Shown: positions 35,833 to 43,569 of the stretch, one piece after another
Position numbering within the stretch: position 1 is the first letter of the stretch
Layout: every line of letters begins with the position of its first letter
From: JBFWVD01 sp050246915
GTDB lineage: Bacteria > Actinomycetota > Acidimicrobiia > Acidimicrobiales > Ilumatobacteraceae
Direction of reading: 5' to 3'
Assembly (NCBI GenBank): GCA_050246915.1
Contig: JBFWVD010000034.1
Location: 1-54,984 of the forward strand
Length of the DNA: 54,984 nt
The notes under the pieces: model-generated
What the model was told of the DNA's origin: nothing
Databases searched by the model: none
The model's input: only the letters and a program-made list of their open reading frames with translations
Made by a program: the position numbers and the translations under genes

Positions 35833-35854
35833 AAGTGGGGCGCAGTCCCTACTT
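35833..35854. promoter_or_regulatory. 22-bp palindromic operator candidate, copy 2
   Basis: AAGTGGGG-N4-GTCCCTACTT, identical to copy 1 in both arms. It lies 20 bp upstream of the TetR GTG. A TACCGT -10-like box at 35859-35864 follows, so the site would overlap the -35 region, and transcription would begin close to the GTG (possibly leaderless). This is the pattern of an autoregulated TetR gene. Confidence 0.7.
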
Positions 35855-35873
35855 GCGGTACCGTTCTGGGGAC

Positions 35874-36533
35874 GTGAGCCCTACGAATGATCTCCGCTCG
35901 GACGCCGTCCGAAACCGTGAAGCGCTGCTCGAGGCGGCGCGTGAGGTGTTCGCCGAGATGGGCCTCAACGCCCCGCTGGATGAAATCGCCAGGCGTGCGG
36001 GCATCGGCAATGCCACGCTGTACCGGCGCTTCCCCACTCGCGCCGATCTCGTGCACGCGGTGTTCGCCGAACGCATGCGTGAGCATCTCGACGCCGTGGC
36101 CGAAGCCCTCGAGATCGCCGATCCGTGGGACGGCTTCGTGGCCTTCGTCCACGCACTGTGCCTGATGCAGGTCCGTGACCGGGGCATCGCCGATCTGGTC
36201 ACCATGGACCTGTCCACCGCGCCGGAGATCGAGCGATCGCGGTCCGAAGCGCTGCAGGGGCTGCACGAGTTGGCCGAGCGAGCCCAGGACGCCGGCGCCC
36301 TGCGCCTCGACTTCACCCCCGAGGACGTGGTGGTCATCTTGATGGCCAACGCCGGTCTGGTCCGCAACGCGCACGAGGCCGGACCGAAGGCCTCGGCGCG
36401 ACTGGTGCACCTCCTGCTCGACGGCCTGCGATCGGCGTCGGCCACCGACGGTCCTCGACCGCCTTCTCGTCAGGTCATGCGCAGAGCGATGCGACGACAG
36501 AGCGAGGAGCTCCGGCTCGGCCCCGCCGATTGA
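35874..36533 (+). CDS. TetR-family transcriptional regulator
   Basis: A 219-aa TetR protein with an N-terminal HTH (residues about 34-55: PLDEIARRAGIGNATLYRRF) followed by RADLVHAVF. I choose the GTG at 35874 over an upstream in-frame start at 35835 because the latter lies inside the palindrome. No good Shine-Dalgarno lies before the GTG, consistent with a leaderless transcript. It probably binds the 22-bp palindrome at 35833 (own promoter) and 34860, and perhaps 37617. Inducer unknown; an acyl-CoA is typical for such regulators. Confidence 0.88.
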   Translation: MSPTNDLRSDAVRNREALLEAAREVFAEMGLNAPLDEIARRAGIGNATLYRRFPTRADLVHAVFAERMREHLDAVAEALEIADPWDGFVAFVHALCLMQVRDRGIADLVTMDLSTAPEIERSRSEALQGLHELAERAQDAGALRLDFTPEDVVVILMANAGLVRNAHEAGPKASARLVHLLLDGLRSASATDGPRPPSRQVMRRAMRRQSEELRLGPAD

Positions 36534-36554
36534 ACGGCGTTCAGGGAGTCGAGC

Positions 36555-37571
36555 TCAGGTCAGCGCCGGGATGATCTCGGAACCGATCATGTCGATCTGC
36601 TCGAGGGCGAGCGGCAGTTGGATGCCCCCGAGATCGATGGCCAATCCGATGCGAGTGATGCCCAGCACCTCCTTGGCCACACCGATGCGATCGATGATCT
36701 CCTGTGGGCTCCCCACCAGCGGCACGGTGTCGAACAGCGAGACGTCGCGAGCAGTGGGCTTGACGGCTCGGATGAGGTTGCTCTTCTCGATCGACGCGGA
36801 GCATTCGAAGTAATGGGCGAAGTGTGGCAAGAAGCGTTGACGCGCCCCTTGGGAGGTGTGGCCCACGTGGCAGTGGATGCCCATGCCCAACTCCAGCGTC
36901 GAGAGATCGCGTCCGGCGTCGACCCACGCCTGGCGATAGCGATCGGCCAGCGGCGCCAGGTGTTCGAACGGGTACACGGTGGCGACCCACATACACGGTA
37001 GGCCGAGCCGGGCGCACAGATCGATGTTGGAGGTCGAGCCCGACCACACCGGGATCGAGGCCTGCACCGGACGGGGTCGGATGGTGATCGCCTCGAGGGG
37101 AAAGCGCCAGTTGCCGGACCAGGTCACGTCGGTCTCGTTCAGCAAGCGGTGGAGCAGTTCGACGCCCTCGTCGAGGATCTCCGACGCACGATCGGCGGGA
37201 CGACCGAGCGCGGCGTAGATGCCCTGGTGGATGCCGCGTCCAACACCCACCTCGGCTCGACCACCGCTCATGACGTCGAGCGTGGCGATCTCCTCGGCGA
37301 CGAACACCGGATCGCGGGTCGGGAGCAGCGTTACCCCGGTGCCGAGTCGGATGGTCGAGGTGTGCTGGGCGATGGCACCCAGCACGGCAACGGGCGTGGA
37401 GATGGCGAAGTAGTTGAAGTGGTGCTCGCCGAGCAGGAAGGTGGAGAAGCCAGCGCGCTCGGCGGCCACGGCCTGCTCGATGAGTCCGAGGTGCTTGGCA
37501 GCGTCGGTCGGGAGGTCTCCAGTGTTCGGATCGGGGAGGTTGTCCCCCAAGTTGATGTAGGCAACGTCCAC
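36555..37571 (-). CDS. LLM-class oxidoreductase
   Basis: A 338-aa luciferase-like protein. Typical features: LLGEHHFNYFAISTPVAVLGAIAQ near the N-terminus, VEVGVGRGIH-like loop (AEVGVGRGIHQG), and IRPRPVQASIPVWSG. It starts at a GTG with GAGGGGGAACA upstream. F420 or FMN use cannot be decided from sequence. It is divergent from the a/b hydrolase at 37699 with a third copy of the 22-bp palindrome between them. It is convergent with the TetR gene (21-bp gap). Confidence 0.86.
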   Translation of the reverse strand: MDVAYINLGDNLPDPNTGDLPTDAAKHLGLIEQAVAAERAGFSTFLLGEHHFNYFAISTPVAVLGAIAQHTSTIRLGTGVTLLPTRDPVFVAEEIATLDVMSGGRAEVGVGRGIHQGIYAALGRPADRASEILDEGVELLHRLLNETDVTWSGNWRFPLEAITIRPRPVQASIPVWSGSTSNIDLCARLGLPCMWVATVYPFEHLAPLADRYRQAWVDAGRDLSTLELGMGIHCHVGHTSQGARQRFLPHFAHYFECSASIEKSNLIRAVKPTARDVSLFDTVPLVGSPQEIIDRIGVAKEVLGITRIGLAIDLGGIQLPLALEQIDMIGSEIIPALT

Positions 37572-37616
37572 TGTTCCCCCTCGGCGACGGGTCTCACCTG
37601 ACGGCCAACCACCCTC

Positions 37617-37638
37617 AAGCGGGGTAGTGTCCCCAGTT
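37617..37638. promoter_or_regulatory. 22-bp palindromic operator candidate, copy 3 (diverged)
   Basis: AAGCGGGG-N4-GTCCCCAGTT matches 17 of 22 bases of copy 1. It lies between the LLM oxidoreductase (start 37571) and the a/b hydrolase (start 37699). A TAGTGT box (37625-37630), a plausible -10, sits in its centre flanked by GGGG and CCCC, so a bound protein would block the promoter. Confidence 0.5.
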
Positions 37639-37698
37639 AGTCTAGGGGAAGCGAGACGGCGGGGGTATCGCCGTAGCGCTCATGAGATGGGGAGAACC

Positions 37699-38970
37699 AT
37701 GAAGCGCACGTTCTTGCGAGGGGCGCGGTTCGGCGTCGGTGATGTGCCGGGCGACATCGAGCGGATCCCCGTCGAACTGGTGGCGCAGGATGCGGCGATC
37801 TCGCGGGCGATGTTGTACCGCCGCCGAGGCACCCGCCCGAGCGTCGGTGTGCTGATGCTCCATCCCCGCATGGACCAGACGCAGAGCTATGTGCTGTTGC
37901 CCCTCATGGCCGCGGGATACGCCGCCATGGGCTGCGCGTGCCGATACGTGCACAACGACACCTCGTCATGTCAGGAGCGACTGGTGCTCGACGTCGCCGC
38001 CGCGGTGAAGGCGTTGCGCGAGTCGGGATGTGAGAAGGTCATCCTCATCGGCAACAGCGGCGGCGGCGGCATCCTCAGCCTGTACCAAGCGCAAGCGCGC
38101 ACGGCTCCCGAGGCCCGGCTCAAGGACACACCGGCGGGGGAGGCGTTCGATCTCGGCGCCTACGACCTACCCCCGGCCGATGGCCTGGTTCTCATCGCCG
38201 CCCACCGGGGCGAGGGATCGCGTCTGTATCGATGGATCGACGCCGCGCAGATCGACGAGGACGATCCGATGTCGCTCGACCCATTGCTGGACATCTACAA
38301 CCCCGACAACGGGTTCCGGCTCCCGCCGGAGAGCAGCCACTACAGCGAGGAGTTTCTCGCCCGCTATCGCGAGGCGCAACACGCCCGAGCGCTACGGATG
38401 GATGCGCGTGCCCGTGAGCGCATCGCGGCACGCAACGACGCGGCACGAGAGGCCGCTGCGCTGGAAGCCGCTGGCGACACCGGCCCGCGTTGGCAACAGC
38501 TCACCCGACGTTCGATGATCACCGGCCACATGGTCATCACCCGCATGCTGGCGTGTCCCGAGTGGCTCGATCTCTCCATCGAACCCGATGATCGTGTGGT
38601 GTGCTCGTTCAACAACGACCCACGTCCCGATCTGCAGAACTACGAGGAATCGTTCGCCCCGTTCCTCACCCCCGAAGCGTTCCTCAGCACGTGGAGCGGG
38701 TTGTCATCGCGAGCCGACGTGGTCTCGGCATTGCCGTCGATCCCCGATCCGTTCCTGGTTGTGCACTACGCCGGCGATCCCGCGACGCGCATCAGTGAGG
38801 TGGAACACTTCATCGACGTGTCAGGTGCAATTGACAAGCACCTCGAGCTGATCCGTGGCGCGGATCATTGGGGCTACGAGATCGTCGGGCCCGGCAAGCG
38901 CGGCCCGCGCACCACCGCAGGAACCGACGCCATCGTGGCGTGGATGTCCAGCCGCTTCCCGCTCGGCTGA
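37699..38970 (+). CDS. Alpha/beta hydrolase
   Basis: A 423-aa hydrolase. The nucleophile elbow is GNSGGGG, and a His in the C-terminal GADHWGYE fits the catalytic His; the acid is less clear. A large helical insert (residues about 160-300) extends the family's usual ~280 aa. The true start is the ATG at 37699 with GGGGAGA upstream; the long open frame from 37627 is not used. It is the first gene of a transcript with a homogentisate-dioxygenase-like cupin (32 bp later) and a thioesterase. It may hydrolyse a ring-cleavage product or a CoA ester. Confidence 0.83.
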   Translation: MKRTFLRGARFGVGDVPGDIERIPVELVAQDAAISRAMLYRRRGTRPSVGVLMLHPRMDQTQSYVLLPLMAAGYAAMGCACRYVHNDTSSCQERLVLDVAAAVKALRESGCEKVILIGNSGGGGILSLYQAQARTAPEARLKDTPAGEAFDLGAYDLPPADGLVLIAAHRGEGSRLYRWIDAAQIDEDDPMSLDPLLDIYNPDNGFRLPPESSHYSEEFLARYREAQHARALRMDARARERIAARNDAAREAAALEAAGDTGPRWQQLTRRSMITGHMVITRMLACPEWLDLSIEPDDRVVCSFNNDPRPDLQNYEESFAPFLTPEAFLSTWSGLSSRADVVSALPSIPDPFLVVHYAGDPATRISEVEHFIDVSGAIDKHLELIRGADHWGYEIVGPGKRGPRTTAGTDAIVAWMSSRFPLG

Positions 38971-39001
38971 AACCGCTCCCCGCAGATTCGAGAGGATCCC
39001 G

Positions 39002-40153
39002 ATGCCCATCTACCAAGTCCACGGTCAACTCCCGCCCAAGCACTACACGCTGATGCGTGGTCCGCTGGGCAGCTACTGCCACGAGGAGCTCCTCACCAAC
39101 GAAGGCTTCGATGGCGAGTACTCGCTGTTGTACCGACTTCGCGCTCCGACGTCGATGTTGCGATCAGAGCAGTTGCCGCCGCTGCCCGACGACCGCACTG
39201 ACACCGCGCTCGACAACTATCTGTTCCAAATGGGCGACGTCACCGGTTCCGGTGACCTGCTCAGCGCCCGCCGTACGTGGTTCGAGGGAGCGAACATCTC
39301 GTTCGACATCGCCAAGCCCGATCGCGCCGGCGAGGGGTTCACCCGCAACGCCTGGTCCGACGAACTGGTCGTGATCACCGAAGGCACCGGTGTGCTGCGC
39401 AGCCCGATGGGTGATCTGCCCTACAAGCCACTGGACCTGGTGTTGGTGCCCCGATCGCTCACCGTGCAATGGGTGCCCGACGACGTGCCCCACACCATGG
39501 CCGTCGTCGAGTCCACCAGCCCCATCACGATCCCACCGTCGTTCCGCAATCCGCGCACCGGTCAGTTCTACGCCTGGACCCCGTACAAGGAGCGTGATCT
39601 GCGCCTGCCGCAGTTCCGTGATCCCATCGACGAGACGGGCGAGTTCCCGATCACCGTGAAGTACGGACGCAACCTCTCGAGGTTCTGGCTCGATCATCAT
39701 CCCTTCGATGTCGTCGGGTGGGACGGCTATCTGTATCCGTTCGCCTTGAACCTCGACGACTACGAGCCCATCACTGGCCGGATCGAGAAGCTCCCCGATC
39801 AGTACCTGGTGTTCACCACGCTGGGGACGTTGATGATGGCGGTCGTGCCGCGGCGGCGTCCCGATCATCCCGACGCCATCCCCGCCCAGCCGCACCACAT
39901 GAACACCGACATCGACGAGATCTTGTTCCGCATCGGCGGAACGAACCGGCTCACCGATCCCGGTGGTGGGACCATCACGTTGCACCCACGCGGCCTGTCG
40001 CACGGCCCACGACCGGGCTTCCTCGATCAACCCAAGACCGAGATGCTGCCGCTGTACGCGTTCATGCTCGACACGCGCGATCACCTCACCATCACCAACG
40101 CGGCGCGCCGGCACATGGACCCGAACAACGCCCGCAACTATCGGCCCTCATGA
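39002..40153 (+). CDS. Homogentisate 1,2-dioxygenase-like cupin
   Basis: A 383-aa cupin of the homogentisate dioxygenase (HGD) family, which cleaves a dihydroxylated aromatic ring with Fe(II) and O2. The core HPFDVVGWDGYLYPF matches the HGD signature, and LHPRGLSHGP has the spacing of the HGD metal His (His334). His299 with Glu306 nearby is the tentative rest of the facial triad. The N-terminal ~150 residues form the first jelly-roll. It is sandwiched between an a/b hydrolase and a thioesterase, so the substrate could be a CoA-linked or hydrophobic homogentisate analogue rather than tyrosine-derived homogentisate. No hppD or maleylacetoacetate isomerase is seen. Confidence 0.8.
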   Translation: MPIYQVHGQLPPKHYTLMRGPLGSYCHEELLTNEGFDGEYSLLYRLRAPTSMLRSEQLPPLPDDRTDTALDNYLFQMGDVTGSGDLLSARRTWFEGANISFDIAKPDRAGEGFTRNAWSDELVVITEGTGVLRSPMGDLPYKPLDLVLVPRSLTVQWVPDDVPHTMAVVESTSPITIPPSFRNPRTGQFYAWTPYKERDLRLPQFRDPIDETGEFPITVKYGRNLSRFWLDHHPFDVVGWDGYLYPFALNLDDYEPITGRIEKLPDQYLVFTTLGTLMMAVVPRRRPDHPDAIPAQPHHMNTDIDEILFRIGGTNRLTDPGGGTITLHPRGLSHGPRPGFLDQPKTEMLPLYAFMLDTRDHLTITNAARRHMDPNNARNYRPS

Positions 40154-41019
40154 CCGAGTACGTGACCGTTGTCAGCAGTGATGCCGCCGACAGCGGCTCA
40201 CCAGCGTTCTACGAGCGCCGCGGCGATCTTCTGTGGCCTGGCGCATTGGCAGCCGGTCCACCATGGCTGCCGGGCACGCAGCACGGTTCGATGGTGACTG
40301 CGCTCATGGCCCGAGCAGCAGACCAGACGCCGTCGCCGGTGCCGATGCAGCTGGTGCGACTCACGGTGGATCTGTCGCGGCCGGTCCCGACTGGACTCAC
40401 CCGGGTCGACGTGCGGATCTCGCGCGACGGGAAACGACTCCAGGCGTTGGATCTGGAGTTGATCGTGGACGACACGGCGGTGTCGCGCGGCACCGCCGTG
40501 CGCATCCGCACCGACGATGTGCTCGACGGCGACGACATGCTCGACGGCGGCGACATGCTCCATGGCGACGACATGGCCTCGATCGACCGGAGCGGCGATC
40601 CACCCAGCGGATCTCCCGAGCAAGCCGAATTGACATCGCCCCTGGGTCCCGATCCGTTGTGGGATGCCCACGGGGCGCGATGGGAGTCCCACCGTGCCGG
40701 ATCGGGAACGGTGTGGCTCCGACCGATCGTGCCCCTCGTGGCCGATGAGCCCCTCACGCCCACCTTGCGCGTGGCGATGGTGGCCGATCTGGTGATGACG
40801 GTCGGGACGTTGCTGCCGCGCGACCGCTATGTGGCGGTGAACCCTGATCTGACCTTGTCGTTGACCCGACCGCCGGTCGATGAGTGGCTGCGCATCAGCT
40901 CCGTTGTGCGCCTCAATCGGGCCGGGTCCGGCCACTCCGAAGGTGTGCTGAGCGATCGGACCGGATGGGTGGGACGAGTGGTCAAGTCACTGTTGATCGA
41001 CCGGAGGCCGACCCGCTGA
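40150..41019 (+). CDS. TesB-like acyl-CoA thioesterase-family protein
   Basis: A 289-aa double hot-dog protein of the acyl-CoA thioesterase II-like family, which would release free acid from a CoA ester. It starts with an ATG overlapping the cupin stop by 4 nt (ATGA), so it is co-translated. Residues about 125-142 form three hexapeptide repeats (LDGDDM, LDGGDM, LHGDDM), an acidic, likely disordered inter-domain linker built by an 18-bp DNA repeat. The C-terminal half is the second hot-dog domain. Confidence 0.75.
   Translation: MTEYVTVVSSDAADSGSPAFYERRGDLLWPGALAAGPPWLPGTQHGSMVTALMARAADQTPSPVPMQLVRLTVDLSRPVPTGLTRVDVRISRDGKRLQALDLELIVDDTAVSRGTAVRIRTDDVLDGDDMLDGGDMLHGDDMASIDRSGDPPSGSPEQAELTSPLGPDPLWDAHGARWESHRAGSGTVWLRPIVPLVADEPLTPTLRVAMVADLVMTVGTLLPRDRYVAVNPDLTLSLTRPPVDEWLRISSVVRLNRAGSGHSEGVLSDRTGWVGRVVKSLLIDRRPTR
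40522..40575 (+). repeat. 18-bp in-frame tandem repeat (3 units) in the thioesterase gene
   Basis: Three 18-bp units: CTCGACGGCGACGACATG, then CTCGACGGCGGCGACATG, then CTCCATGGCGACGACATG. They encode LDGDDM, LDGGDM and LHGDDM. A half unit (GACGATGTG) precedes. Being in frame it can vary in copy number without breaking the protein. Confidence 0.9.
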
Positions 41020-41149
41020 CGGCGTCGTTCCAAGTCGAAACCGGGTCGCCCCTGATGAAGTCCGTACATCTTGTCCATGGGGGCATCCCTCGTCCGTCTC
41101 ATGGTCGGACCGGGTCATCGGGACACGGCCCCAGACGTGGAGGAACAGC

Positions 41150-41458
41150 ATGGCGAAGTTCGTGTTCGTGTACACCGGCGGCTCGGCACCGCAGAGCGAG
41201 GCCGAGGGCGCCGCAGTGATGGAGAAGTGGATCGGGTGGTTCGGGACCATGGGTTCCGCCGTGGTCGACGGCGGCAATCCGTTCGGCGCGTCAACGATCG
41301 TTGCGGCTGACGACTCGGTCGCCGTGACCGGCGCCGGGCTCACCGGCTATTCGATCGTTGCAGCCGACAGCCTGGCCGCCGCCGCGGGCATGGCCAAGGG
41401 GTGCCCGGTCCTCACGGCGGGGGGAGCGGTCGAGGTGTACGAAGCCCACGACATGTGA
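41150..41458 (+). CDS. YCII-related protein
   Basis: A 102-aa YCII/EthD-like ferredoxin-fold protein starting MAKFVFVYTGG. The segment VMEKWIGWFGTMGSAVVDGG and GMAKGCPVLTAGGAVEVYEAHDM fits the YCII-related family, whose members are small dimeric enzymes or sigma-factor-linked proteins. The ATG follows GGAGGAACAGC. It lies 130 bp after the thioesterase and is followed by a strong terminator. Role unknown. Confidence 0.8.
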   Translation: MAKFVFVYTGGSAPQSEAEGAAVMEKWIGWFGTMGSAVVDGGNPFGASTIVAADDSVAVTGAGLTGYSIVAADSLAAAAGMAKGCPVLTAGGAVEVYEAHDM

Positions 41459-41487
41459 GCGCATCGAGAACTCACCGGATCGCAGCG

Positions 41488-41523
41488 TCGGTGGGCCCGC
41501 GTCCGATCACGCGGGCCCACCGA
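41488..41523. terminator. Strong hairpin terminator after the YCII gene
   Basis: Perfect 15-bp arms, TCGGTGGGCCCGCGT and ACGCGGGCCCACCGA, with a 6-nt loop CCGATC, 29 bp after the YCII stop. It separates the hydrolase/cupin transcript from the next one. Confidence 0.85.
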
Positions 41524-41681
41524 GCTAGCGGCTGCGATCGATCAGCCAGACATCCGGCCACCGCACCGTCGGTTCGGAAATGGATCGTCTGCACAGCGTC
41601 GCGCGGTGTCGACCGACTCGAGTCCGATGAAATAGGGTGAACACTTGTGGTCGTATCCGACGGCCGTCACAGGGGGTCGAC

Positions 41682-42536
41682 ATGGGTCGCGTTTCGGGCA
41701 AAGTCGCGTTCATCACCGGGGCTGCTCGCGGTCAGGGCCGCAGCCATGCCATCACGCTGGCACGCGAAGGGGCCGACATCATCGCCATCGATCTGTGCGA
41801 GGACATCGCCACCAACGAATACGCCATGAGCCGCGAGTCGGACTTGGCCGAGACCGCCAAGCAGGTCGAGGCTCTCGATCGCCGCATCGTCACCTACAAG
41901 GCGGACGTGCGCTCGCGCAGCCAGATGGAAAAGGCCGTGTCCGACGGCATCGCCGCCCTCGGCAAGATCGACATCGTTTGCGCCAACGCCGGCATCTGCC
42001 CGCTCGGCCAACTGCCGTATCAGGCGTGGATCGACGTCGTGGACGTGAACCTGCTCGGTGTCATCAATGCTGTCCATGCTGCGCTGCCCCACATGACGGC
42101 CGGTGGCTCCATCATCGCCACCGGTTCGCTCGCTGCGTTCTTGCCCAACGCGGTCGACAACCCCACGCAGGGTCCCGGCGGTGCCGGCTACGGATTCGCC
42201 AAGAAGACCGTCGCCAACTTCATCCACGATCTCGCCCTGCAACTCGGGCCGGTCGGCATCCGGGCCAACGCCGTGCATCCCACCAACTGCAACACAGCGA
42301 TGATCAACAGCGATCTGATGTACCGCTCTTTCTGCCCCGACATCGAGAACCCGACCTACGAAGATGCGCTCCCTCGGTTTCCAGCGATGACGGCGATGGG
42401 CAACCCGTTCGTCGAGCCCTACGACATCTCGAACGCGGTCTTGTTCCTCGCCTCCGATGAGGCCCGCTATGTGACGGGTCTGCAGCTGCGCGTCGACGCT
42501 GGCGGCTACCTCAAGTACAACGCGTATCACTCGTGA
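41682..42536 (+). CDS. Mycofactocin-coupled SDR family oxidoreductase
   Basis: A 284-aa SDR with the characteristic opening MGRVSGKVAFITGAARGQGRS, an insert after DLCED, and TGAARGQG (12-19). The catalytic Tyr170 and Lys174 are in YGFAKK. This subgroup (carveol-dehydrogenase-like) binds NAD non-exchangeably and passes electrons to mycofactocin, a peptide cofactor made from MftA, which is not in this window. The ATG follows AGGGGGTCG. A TAGGGT -10-like box is at 41633-41638. Its stop overlaps the GTG of the next gene by 4 nt. Confidence 0.92.
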   Translation: MGRVSGKVAFITGAARGQGRSHAITLAREGADIIAIDLCEDIATNEYAMSRESDLAETAKQVEALDRRIVTYKADVRSRSQMEKAVSDGIAALGKIDIVCANAGICPLGQLPYQAWIDVVDVNLLGVINAVHAALPHMTAGGSIIATGSLAAFLPNAVDNPTQGPGGAGYGFAKKTVANFIHDLALQLGPVGIRANAVHPTNCNTAMINSDLMYRSFCPDIENPTYEDALPRFPAMTAMGNPFVEPYDISNAVLFLASDEARYVTGLQLRVDAGGYLKYNAYHS

Positions 42537-43552
42537 AGGCCGATCCGACCCGCGACGAGTTCCCGTTCGACGATCAGGTCCGGTTCAAGCCCGCTGACGA
42601 TGGGCTCCACCCCTGGGCAGAGTTCCCCGATTGGGTGGAGACGACGTGGTTCTCGTTCTACGCCCCCGACAGAGCGCTCGGTGGGTGGCTGTACGTGCAA
42701 GTGCGTCCGAACCTCGGTACGGCCACCGGCGGCGCGTTCGTATATCGGCCCGGCGCCCATCTGGCCTGGGAGCTGCCGTTCTACGGCTACTTCCAGCATC
42801 AGCCACTGCCAGTGCCTGTCGAACAACTCGATCTCACCGATGTGCACTTCCGCAACGGCGTGTCGGTGAAGATGATCGAACCGGGGATGGTCTACGACCT
42901 CGGATACCGCTTCCGTGATCAGACCGACTTCGTGGCCGATCTCCGGTTCGAAGGCATCACGCCACCGGTGCCCCATCTCAACGGTGCGCCGCCGTTCATC
43001 GGTTCCTCGCACTACGACCAGCACGGTCGGGTGACCGGAACGCTGCGGCTCAACGGTGAACAGATCGAGGTCGACTGCTACGCGGTGCGGGATCGCTCCT
43101 GGGGTCGTCGCCCCGAGCTCATCGGGCTCGGGGTGCGGCGACTCAGCTATGCCTTCGGGACGTTCGGCCCCGATGACGCGTTCTTGGTGTTCTGCATGCC
43201 GCCGCCCGATGATCAGACCAGCGAGATCGAACACCTCTCCACCGGATACCTCCTCCGCCACGGCAAGCTTCGACGACTGGCCTCAGCCGAGCGTCGCAAT
43301 GTCCGTCACGCGCCGACCGGAGGCGTCGAGACCATCGAGGTCGACATGACCGATACCGACGGTCGGGCACTGTCGGTACGAGGAACCGCGGCGTCACGAA
43401 TGTTCCTCAACGCCGGTGGCTTGTGCATCAACACCATGTTGCGTTTCGAGTCGGGCGATGCATCGCTCGGCGAGGGTTGGGGCGAAGACCAGGATGTGTT
43501 CTCGCTGGCCCGATTCGCGGCGATGCGGGACGCTGCTCGACAGCAGGCGTGA
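42533..43552 (+). CDS. CrtC/AttH-like (possibly DUF7064/DUF7065) protein
   Basis: A 339-aa paralogue of the protein at 4335-5309; both carry the VRDRSWG motif (here RDRSWGRR) and a Trp-rich N-terminus (DWVETTWFSFYAPD). It starts at a GTG overlapping the mycofactocin-SDR stop (GTGA), so the two are translationally coupled. An amidohydrolase follows 17 bp later, giving a three-gene transcript. Similar SDR or LLM partners at both loci suggest these proteins bind or modify a common apolar substrate. Exact family naming is uncertain. Confidence 0.7.
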   Translation: MKADPTRDEFPFDDQVRFKPADDGLHPWAEFPDWVETTWFSFYAPDRALGGWLYVQVRPNLGTATGGAFVYRPGAHLAWELPFYGYFQHQPLPVPVEQLDLTDVHFRNGVSVKMIEPGMVYDLGYRFRDQTDFVADLRFEGITPPVPHLNGAPPFIGSSHYDQHGRVTGTLRLNGEQIEVDCYAVRDRSWGRRPELIGLGVRRLSYAFGTFGPDDAFLVFCMPPPDDQTSEIEHLSTGYLLRHGKLRRLASAERRNVRHAPTGGVETIEVDMTDTDGRALSVRGTAASRMFLNAGGLCINTMLRFESGDASLGEGWGEDQDVFSLARFAAMRDAARQQA

Positions 43553-43569
43553 CGACAGGGGGACCGACC

